A stretch of 6,801 bases of DNA from Cacconaster sp045601245 (GTDB lineage: Bacteria > Bacteroidota > Bacteroidia > Bacteroidales > UBA932): the NCBI GenBank assembly GCA_045601245.1, contig JAZRZH010000006.1, forward strand, positions 1-6,801, in the 5' to 3' direction. The notes under the pieces are model-generated. The model searched no databases. It had not been told where the DNA came from and worked only from the letters and a program-made list of their open reading frames with translations. Both the position numbers and the translations under genes were made by a program. This document shows, piece after piece, positions 1 to 4,498 of this stretch; within the stretch, counting starts at the first letter, position 1; every line of letters starts with the position of its first letter.

Positions 1-19
1 TGTAAAGTGCCTTGAATTG

Positions 20-55
20 GTAACATAACCCATTGATTTACAAAGGTTAAGTTAC
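20..55. repeat. Imperfect inverted repeat near left edge
   Basis: Arms GTAACATAACC (20-30) and GGTTAAGTTAC (45-55) are reverse complements at 10 of 11 positions, with a 14-base AT-rich loop. It lies directly beside the hairpin at 61-99. It could be a second transcript-end structure, or an operator or promoter element for a gene beyond the left edge. The sequence does not decide between these, and no gene can be supported in 1-178. Confidence 0.45.
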
Positions 56-56
56 G

Positions 57-106
57 AAAAATCGAGGAGATATCCAAATAAATTGAACATCTCCTCGATG
101 ATTTTT
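57..106 (-). terminator. Probable intrinsic terminator of the aminotransferase gene, possibly bidirectional
   Basis: A perfect 11-bp inverted repeat, ATCGAGGAGAT (61-71) and ATCTCCTCGAT (89-99), has a 17-base loop. Read on the minus strand, the stem is followed by a T-run (complement of the A-run at 57-60, continuing from the stem's own final T). Read on the plus strand, it is followed by GATTTTT (100-106). It starts about 80 bases past the aminotransferase stop codon, so it is the best candidate for that gene's terminator. The T-runs on both sides mean it could also serve a rightward gene from outside the window. The loop is longer than in most intrinsic terminators, which lowers confidence. 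Confidence 0.5.
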
Positions 107-117
107 AGAGAGGCCTC

Positions 118-145
118 AAAGGGACTTTTTCAGTGCCCTCCCTTT
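118..145 (-). other. Short hairpin just after the aminotransferase stop
   Basis: AAAGGGA (118-124) and TCCCTTT (139-145) form a perfect 7-bp inverted repeat with a 14-base loop, 33 bases past the aminotransferase stop. On the minus strand no T-run follows; a GAGGCCTC palindrome (110-117) follows instead. It may stabilise the 3' end of the transcript ahead of the stronger hairpin at 61-99. A role is inferred only from position. Confidence 0.3.
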
Positions 146-178
146 CGGCCCGGGATTTTTTATGCCTTATCCGGACGG

Positions 179-1375
179 CTACTTGAGTTTTGCAAGAGCG
201 GCCTTGATGCGGTTGATGGCCTCGATGATGTTCTCATCTGAGGTAGCATAAGACATACGGAAGCATTCAGGTGAACCGAATGCGTCACCGCCGACAGTTG
301 CGACGTGACCCTCTTCGAGGAGATACATTGCGAGATCGGTGGAGTTGTTGATCTTGCGGTCACCGCAGCTCTTTCCAAAATATGAAGAGCACTTAGGGAA
401 GAGGTAGAATGCGCCCTGAGGGACATTTACTTCGAGTCCCGGGACTTCCTTCGCAAGTTTGACGATCAGGTCGCGACGGCGCTGGAATGCCTTGCGCATA
501 TCCTCGACACAGGTCTGGTCGGAATTCCACGCAGCGACTGCAGCCTTCTGGCTCATTGAAGCCGGACCGCTGGTATACTGACCCTGGAGCTTGTTGCAGC
601 CCTTCACGATCCACTGCGGTGCAGCGATGAAACCGATGCGCCATCCTGTCATTGCATAAGCCTTGGAAACACCGTTGATAATGATTGTGCGCTCGCGCAT
701 ACCCGGTATTGCAGCGATGGAAGCGTGCTTGCCGATATAGTTGATATGCTCGTAGATCTCATCGGCGACGACATAGAGGTCTTCGTGCTTCATAATGACC
801 TCGGCGAGACCCTTGAGCTCCTCTTCAGAATATACGGAACCGGTAGGGTTGCTCGGTGAGCAGAGGATTATCATCTTGGTCTTCGGGGTGATGGCAGCTT
901 CGAGCTGGGCCGGAGTAATCTTGAAATCAGCCTCGATCTTTGCCTCGATGAATACAGGAGTGCCTTCTGCAAGCTTCACCATCTGAGGGTAGCTTACCCA
1001 GTACGGAGTCGGTACGATAACCTCGTCACCGGGGTTGACAAGTGCGAGAACAGTGTTGCAGACACTCTGCTTGGCGCCGTTTGAAACGAGAACCTCATCG
1101 GTGGTGTATTCGAGGTTGTTCTCTTTCTTGAGTTTCTCGACGATGGCCTTCTTGATATCAGGATAGCCCGGAACCGGCGAATAGCGGGTCCAGTTGTCGT
1201 CAATGGCCTTCTTGCCGGCCTCCTTGATATGGTCCGGAGTATTGAGATCCGGCTCGCCCACTGACATATTGATGACATCCACACCCTGAGCCTTGAGCTC
1301 TCCGCTTCTCTGTGACATAGCGAGAGTAGCGGATGGGGAGAGTTTGTTAAGACGTTCTGAAAGAATGTTCTTCAT
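179..1375 (-). CDS. aspC: Class I PLP-dependent aminotransferase, aspartate aminotransferase type (class Ib)
   Basis: This 398-residue protein probably transfers the amino group between aspartate and 2-oxoglutarate using pyridoxal phosphate in the cytoplasm, linking oxaloacetate to aspartate. The fold-type I landmarks are all visible: SNPTG with N176, the cofactor-binding aspartate in VADEIY (D205), the Schiff-base lysine in VSKAYAMTGWR (K238), R246 of the same segment, and the substrate-carboxylate arginine in FRMSYA (R373). The N-terminal NMSVGEPDLNTP (36-47) and PYWVSYP (124-130) resemble bacterial class Ib aspartate aminotransferases such as that of Thermus. Length is normal and the ORF is intact. 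The start ATG at 1375 gives the usual N-terminus, and no Shine-Dalgarno sequence precedes it. It appears to be transcribed alone, from a promoter inside the repeat-bounded segment upstream. Related enzymes act on aromatic amino acids or prephenate, so the exact substrate is inferred from family resemblance; the symbol is the generic one. Confidence 0.93.
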   Translation of the reverse strand: MKNILSERLNKLSPSATLAMSQRSGELKAQGVDVINMSVGEPDLNTPDHIKEAGKKAIDDNWTRYSPVPGYPDIKKAIVEKLKKENNLEYTTDEVLVSNGAKQSVCNTVLALVNPGDEVIVPTPYWVSYPQMVKLAEGTPVFIEAKIEADFKITPAQLEAAITPKTKMIILCSPSNPTGSVYSEEELKGLAEVIMKHEDLYVVADEIYEHINYIGKHASIAAIPGMRERTIIINGVSKAYAMTGWRIGFIAAPQWIVKGCNKLQGQYTSGPASMSQKAAVAAWNSDQTCVEDMRKAFQRRRDLIVKLAKEVPGLEVNVPQGAFYLFPKCSSYFGKSCGDRKINNSTDLAMYLLEEGHVATVGGDAFGSPECFRMSYATSDENIIEAINRIKAALAKLK

Positions 1376-1411
1376 AACAATATTGCTTTAAATATTAGAA
1401 TCTGCCTTCAT

Positions 1412-1456
1412 ATTCTGTTTTGAAATGATCGGCAAAGTTAGAATTCTGTTTTGAAA
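1412..1456. repeat. Direct repeat flanking the -7 element
   Basis: ATTCTGTTTTGAAA occurs perfectly at 1412-1425 and again at 1443-1456. The copies are offset by 31 bases, close to three turns of B-DNA. The minus-strand -7 candidate (1433-1440) sits between them, with one copy in the promoter spacer and the other at about the transcription start. This fits a pair of operator sites on one face of the helix. A third copy of the core lies inverted at 1589-1600. The repeat is seen directly; binding by a regulator is inference. Confidence 0.6.
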
Positions 1457-1465
1457 CAATCCAAT
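1433..1465 (-). promoter_or_regulatory. Candidate Bacteroidota promoter for the aminotransferase gene
   Basis: On the minus strand TAACTTTG (1440-1433) matches the Bacteroidota -7 consensus TAnnTTTG exactly. ATTG (1465-1462) upstream, with 21 bases between, approximates the -33 TTTG element. Transcription would begin near 1427, giving a leader of about 50 bases. That leader contains a weak AT-only hairpin (AATATT at 1379-1384 and 1391-1396) just before the ATG and no Shine-Dalgarno sequence. The -33 match is imperfect, so the call rests mainly on the -7 element and its position. Confidence 0.5.
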
Positions 1466-1513
1466 TTTTCTTTTATGTATCTTTTCCGCTGTTTCCGCCG
1501 GATCCCTCAGTCA

Positions 1514-1529
1514 CAATGGAACCCCATTG
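1514..1529. other. Perfect 6-bp hairpin inside the repeat-bounded segment
   Basis: CAATGG (1514-1519) and CCATTG (1524-1529) pair around a 4-base loop (AACC). No T-run follows on either strand, so it is not a typical intrinsic terminator. It lies in the more GC-rich middle of the gap between the amidotransferase-like gene and the aminotransferase gene. Its function is unknown. Confidence 0.3.
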
Positions 1530-1547
1530 CTCCATCGGAATCCGACG

Positions 1548-1569
1548 AAAACATCTGGAAAATCTCCAG
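1548..1569 (-). terminator. Weak candidate terminator of the three-gene leftward cluster
   Basis: On the minus strand CTGGA and TCCAG (complements of 1569-1565 and 1559-1555) can form a 5-bp stem plus a G-T wobble, followed after three bases by TTTT (1551-1548). It begins 50 bases past the stop of the amidotransferase-like gene. The stem is short and the T-run brief, so read-through toward the aminotransferase gene is possible. It is listed because nothing better lies in the gap. Confidence 0.22.
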
Positions 1570-1618
1570 TAAAATTTTTAATCAATCATTTCAAAACAGA
1601 TTCTTAATGTTTTATTTG

Positions 1619-2953
1619 CTATTTGGAAGGTGTTTCTTCAACTGGCAGGGGATTGACGGTAATCTTGTACGGCACGCCGTTGAGCACGTCGACGCGACCC
1701 TTGTACTGTTCGCCATAGGCTGTCATATATGCATCGACCGTGGTGTCGCAGAACACTGAAATATAAAGTCTGCCCTCTTTTGGAGCCTTTACGACCAGAT
1801 CCTTGTCAAATCCAAGGGAGACTTCGCGGTACCAGGCGTTGTCATTGAATGCGAAATCGTCAGGATTGGCATAAAGGTACATATCGAAATCGCTCCAGCC
1901 CTTGATGCTCTCGAGCCTTATGACGAGGCTGTCGCAACCGGCAGGGACATCATAGGTATAATGGTGGTACTGCTTGTCACCGATGCGGGTGTATTCCGGC
2001 GCGTTGTCGTGGGTCATCCTGTCCATAATGCGTGGAGCACCGTCAGAGAGAGCGGCCTTGACGCGCGGAGCACCATTGCCGTCCATAGCATAGTCGAGCA
2101 TCGCCTTCATCAGATAGAAGTTCTCGCCGCTTGTCTTTCCCTCAGGATGGGAACCGCAGGAAACCACGCGGCCCGTGAACTCATTGTCCTTGTAGGCCCA
2201 GATTGAAGGATGCCCGTTGAGCTCGCGCTTGAGCTTGCGGTCATATACCTGATAGTATGCGAGGATCTCGGTCTTTTCGGGCCAGAGGAAGGTCTGATTA
2301 GCATAGCATCCGCCGTTGTGGTATACGCCTTCGACATTCAGGTTGCCTCCGAAATCATAATATTTGAGCAGCGGTGAATCCTCCGGGATGGCCATATCGG
2401 TTTCGGACTTGCCAAGGCTTGTGCCAGTGGTGCAGCCCGGCCAGAGGCCCATATACACCTTGCTCATCTTTGCGGAATCGGCAGTCGGGGAAGCCGTTGC
2501 CCTGCAGGCGATGAACGCTCCCGCGCAGGTGCCGACATAGCTGCCGCCGTTTTTGATATACTGCTGGTAATTGCCCCTTCCCTGCTCGCCGAGGGTCTTG
2601 GCGTGATTTACCGCCTTGCCGCCGTTCATATATACGACCCTGAAGCGCGGAGCGCCGTCAGGATAGAGCAGAACGCCGTTTTCATCCATTGGATTGCCTG
2701 CGATGACCTCGGTCTGGAGCATTGTATCGATGGCGGTCAGCTTGGTGGTGGAGTCGTTATGCTGGGTGGAGATGAACGCTTCCATCGTATAACCGAGTGA
2801 ACGGGCTGTCGGAAGGTCCTTCCTGGATGTCACCAGAATACCGCTGTCCATAAAGACGTCCTTGTAGAATCCGCGGCTGTGCTGAGCCACGGCTGATGGC
2901 ATTCCGGCGAGTACCGCCAGTGCCAAAGCGAATAAAGTCCTGTATGCTTTCAT
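1619..2953 (-). CDS. Secreted class I glutamine-amidotransferase-like (BPL_N-type) protein with C-terminal PPC domain
   Basis: This 444-residue protein is probably exported to the periplasm or beyond. A signal peptide spans about residues 1-23 (hydrophobic FALALAVLAGMPSAVA, likely cleaved before Q24). The middle has an amidotransferase/DJ-1-like fold: GGSYVGTCAGAFIA (136-149) is a nucleophile elbow with C143, and SHPEG (268-272) supplies a plausible H269/E271 to complete a Cys-His-Glu triad. Of the families known, the 'G-x-Y-x-G-x-CAGA' form best fits the biotin-protein-ligase N-terminal (BPL_N) group. Residues about 325-412 (YHHYTYDVPAGCDSLVIRL..., then FDMYLYANPDD) resemble a bacterial pre-peptidase C-terminal (PPC) beta-sandwich, common in secreted enzymes. 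The substrate is unknown. The ORF stays open upstream to 3061, but M at 2953 gives the signal peptide and avoids overlapping rsmE, whose stop lies 17 bases away. Probably co-transcribed with rsmE. The fold call is firm; the biological role is not. Confidence 0.82.
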   Translation of the reverse strand: MKAYRTLFALALAVLAGMPSAVAQHSRGFYKDVFMDSGILVTSRKDLPTARSLGYTMEAFISTQHNDSTTKLTAIDTMLQTEVIAGNPMDENGVLLYPDGAPRFRVVYMNGGKAVNHAKTLGEQGRGNYQQYIKNGGSYVGTCAGAFIACRATASPTADSAKMSKVYMGLWPGCTTGTSLGKSETDMAIPEDSPLLKYYDFGGNLNVEGVYHNGGCYANQTFLWPEKTEILAYYQVYDRKLKRELNGHPSIWAYKDNEFTGRVVSCGSHPEGKTSGENFYLMKAMLDYAMDGNGAPRVKAALSDGAPRIMDRMTHDNAPEYTRIGDKQYHHYTYDVPAGCDSLVIRLESIKGWSDFDMYLYANPDDFAFNDNAWYREVSLGFDKDLVVKAPKEGRLYISVFCDTTVDAYMTAYGEQYKGRVDVLNGVPYKITVNPLPVEETPSK

Positions 2954-2970
2954 TTTTGCATTATTGAATT

Positions 2971-3708
2971 TCAACAGAATTTGAGATATACGGCGGCCAC
3001 CGCTGTCAGAGCGGCGGTCTCTATGCGGAGCCGGCTTTCTCCCAGCGAGACGACCTGCCATCCCGAATCTATCGCAGCCTTCACCTCGCCGCGTGAAAAA
3101 TCCCCCTCAGGGCCGATCATGATGATAACGGGACGCTCCCCGGAGAGTCCTGCAAGGGCTTCGTTGATGCTGATTTTTTTCGCGCCGAAGCACTCCACGC
3201 TGTCACAGTAGCAGATGAGCCGCAGGGCATCGGAAGAGTCATTGGCCGCGATGAAATCCATCACATCCGCGACATCATTGAGCACCGGAACAGCAGCCTT
3301 GTGCGACTGCTTGGCAGCAGATATCAGAATACGCTCCACCCTCTCCGGCTTGAATATCTTCCTCTCAGAGTATTCGCCGAAAAGCGGCGTGATCTCGTCT
3401 ACACCTATTTCAGTGGCCTTTTCGGAGAACCATTCGAAACGGTCGATGTTCTTAGGAGGTGCAACGGCGATATTGAGACGATATGGATGGGAACCATAAC
3501 CGTCAATTCTTTCATTGACCTCGAATGCCACGCATTTGGGGTCATCATCGGTTATCGTACATACATACAGGGAACTTGTTCCGTCGATGATATGAATCAC
3601 ATCCCCCTTCCTGTGACGGAGGACACGGACGCAATGATTGGATTCCTCCCTGTCAAGACATCTTTCTCCGTCAGTGACACCCTTAGAGAAAAACAACTCC
3701 AATCCCAT
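2971..3708 (-). CDS. rsmE: 16S rRNA (uracil(1498)-N3)-methyltransferase
   Basis: RsmE methylates N3 of U1498 in 16S rRNA, in the small ribosomal subunit decoding region, using S-adenosylmethionine. The protein has 245 residues, normal for the family. An N-terminal PUA-like RNA-binding part (about 1-70, including NHCVRVLRHRKGDVIHIIDG) precedes a SPOUT-class trefoil-knot methyltransferase domain (about 75-245). Its signatures are clear: KATEIGVDEI (97-106), AAKQSHKA (131-138), IGPEGDFS (198-205) and LGESRLRIETAA (222-233), the last forming the knot and AdoMet site. The start at 3708 gives the usual 'ELFFS' N-terminus. It sits between a small protein gene (18 bases upstream) and the amidotransferase-like gene (17 bases downstream), probably in one transcript. 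No promoter is evident directly in front of it. Confidence 0.95.
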   Translation of the reverse strand: MGLELFFSKGVTDGERCLDREESNHCVRVLRHRKGDVIHIIDGTSSLYVCTITDDDPKCVAFEVNERIDGYGSHPYRLNIAVAPPKNIDRFEWFSEKATEIGVDEITPLFGEYSERKIFKPERVERILISAAKQSHKAAVPVLNDVADVMDFIAANDSSDALRLICYCDSVECFGAKKISINEALAGLSGERPVIIMIGPEGDFSRGEVKAAIDSGWQVVSLGESRLRIETAALTAVAAVYLKFC

Positions 3709-3726
3709 TATTACTCGAAGCGCCTG

Positions 3727-3885
3727 CTAAAAGAAATCCGGGAAAAGATGATTACCGTTATCCAGCTTGCCGTCAAACTCCCCAGGCTTTATTGTAAAAC
3801 TTTCATTGTCACCTGACGCTGCAAAAAACGATTCCGAAGATATCACGGAAATCCCGGCTACCGGAGATATATAACACTTTTCCAT
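3727..3885 (-). CDS. Small conserved-type Bacteroidales protein of unknown function
   Basis: A 52-residue product beginning MEKCYISPVAGISVI and containing SESFFAASGD near residues 18-26. This matches a layout often seen in small Bacteroidales proteins: a basic or acidic start, Y-x-x-P, a hydrophobic/charged stretch, then a small-residue 'AASG' segment and a variable acidic tail. I know of no assigned function. There is no signal peptide or membrane segment. The frame stays open upstream to 3936, but starting at M 3885 gives the family-like N-terminus and leaves the predicted promoter (3903-3932) outside the gene. It is the first gene of the leftward cluster, 18 bases before rsmE. Its reality rests on the family-like pattern and position; it could instead be a leader ORF for rsmE. 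Confidence 0.6.
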   Translation of the reverse strand: MEKCYISPVAGISVISSESFFAASGDNESFTIKPGEFDGKLDNGNHLFPDFF

Positions 3886-3902
3886 CTTAATGATATTTTC
3901 TG

Positions 3903-3932
3903 TAAAGATAATCATTATTGACCAAAGGCAAA
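3903..3932 (-). promoter_or_regulatory. Candidate promoter of the leftward small-protein/rsmE/amidotransferase cluster
   Basis: On the minus strand TTTG (3932-3929), an 18-base spacer and TATCTTTA (3910-3903) approximate the Bacteroidota -33/-7 promoter; the -7 element differs from TAnnTTTG at its last base. Transcription would start near 3896, about 11 bases before the small-protein ATG. An alternative -7 is TGCCTTTG (3930-3923), with a different single mismatch. Which one is used cannot be settled from sequence. Confidence 0.38.
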
Positions 3933-3951
3933 ACAATCTATTTGTTTTTAC

Positions 3952-3959
3952 TATTTTTG
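3952..3959 (+). promoter_or_regulatory. Candidate -7 element for the metallophosphoesterase gene
   Basis: TATTTTTG matches the Bacteroidota -7 consensus TAnnTTTG and lies 18 bases before the start codon, implying a leader of roughly a dozen bases. No convincing TTTG -33 element is found at the usual distance. With the leftward candidate it makes a compact divergent promoter region of 92 bp between the two start codons. Confidence 0.4.
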
Positions 3960-3977
3960 TAGAGCATTATCTCAAAT

Positions 3978-4472
3978 ATGGCATATATCGGACTTATTTC
4001 GGACACTCATTGTCTTTTTGATGACCCTCTCAGGAAATTCCTGGAACCGGTGGATGTCATCTGGCACGCCGGGGATTTCGGCAATCTGGAGACAGCCGAC
4101 GCCATAGCCGCGTTCAAGCCGCTCACCGGAGTTTCCGGCAATTGCGACGGTTACGATGTCCGCGCAGCGTATCCAGGTGTCCAGACCATCGAGATGCAGG
4201 GGCTGAAGATCCTTATGACCCATATCGGAGGATATCCGGGAAGATACGACGCAAAGGCCGCGCAGCTGATTGCCGGATACCGCCCGGACATATTCGTGTG
4301 CGGCCATTCCCACATCCTCAAGGTGATGAATGACAAAAGCCGCGGAATGATGGTGCTCAACCCCGGCGCTGCCGGAAAATTCGGATTCCACCTAGTCCGC
4401 ACCGCTCTGCGGTTCAGGATAGAGGACGGGCAGCTACGCGATATGGAGGTAGGTGAATGGCCGAAGCAATGA
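3978..4472 (+). CDS. Metallophosphoesterase, YfcE/MJ0936 family
   Basis: A 164-residue cytoplasmic calcineurin-like phosphoesterase, expected to hydrolyse phosphodiesters with a two-metal centre. All metal-binding motifs of the family are present in order: SDTH (D9, H11), WHAGD (H30, D33), GNCD (N55, D57), MTHIGG (H82) and CGHSH (H110, H112), ending with the family's NPGA (128-131). Length is typical for the small YfcE/MJ0936 group. ATG at 3978 places the first metal motif at the normal distance. No Shine-Dalgarno sequence is seen (TCTCAAAT precedes the ATG). It diverges from the small-protein/rsmE cluster and ends 26 bases before the S9 peptidase gene, so the two may share a transcript. The physiological substrate is not known for most of the family and is not indicated here. 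Confidence 0.92.
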   Translation: MAYIGLISDTHCLFDDPLRKFLEPVDVIWHAGDFGNLETADAIAAFKPLTGVSGNCDGYDVRAAYPGVQTIEMQGLKILMTHIGGYPGRYDAKAAQLIAGYRPDIFVCGHSHILKVMNDKSRGMMVLNPGAAGKFGFHLVRTALRFRIEDGQLRDMEVGEWPKQ

Positions 4473-4498
4473 CAAACAATCAAATTCAATATTTCCCT

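Larger units (their letters stand above)
1414..1600. repeat. 187-bp segment bounded by a perfect 16-bp inverted repeat; candidate invertible promoter
   Basis: TCTGTTTTGAAATGAT (1414-1429) is repeated in perfect inverted orientation as ATCATTTCAAAACAGA (1585-1600), leaving a 155-base interior. Allowing one mismatch extends the match to 18 bases. The interior carries the aminotransferase promoter candidate, and the gene's leader lies outside the segment. This size and layout resemble the invertible promoters (invertons) of Bacteroidales. If the segment flipped, the promoter would face away from the gene, and no TAnnTTTG match near the other end would replace it. No recombinase gene lies in the window, and inversion itself cannot be seen in one sequence. 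Alternatives are dispersed regulator sites or a decayed miniature element. Confidence 0.6.

Noticed and set aside
1..33. Possible leftward ORF beginning at the ATG at 33 and open to the window edge
   Set aside because: Only 11 codons are visible, with no family match and no clear promoter; it lies within the inverted repeat at 20-55.
1451..1759. Plus-strand ORF in the gap upstream of the aminotransferase gene
   Set aside because: It starts with TTG inside the repeat region and ends deep in the amidotransferase-like coding sequence; the peptide has no recognisable features.
2954..3061. N-terminal extension of the amidotransferase-like protein (36 extra residues)
   Set aside because: It would overlap the end of rsmE in another frame, is Arg-rich and unlike a leader, and would bury an excellent signal peptide that begins at the ATG at 2953.
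3301..3816. Plus-strand 171-codon ORF
   Set aside because: It is antisense to rsmE and the small gene, shows no recognisable motif, and rsmE is unmistakable in the opposite direction.
3886..3936. Longer version of the small protein starting at 3936
   Set aside because: The extra residues run through the AT-rich divergent promoter region, and the internal ATG at 3885 gives the family-like MEKCYISP start.
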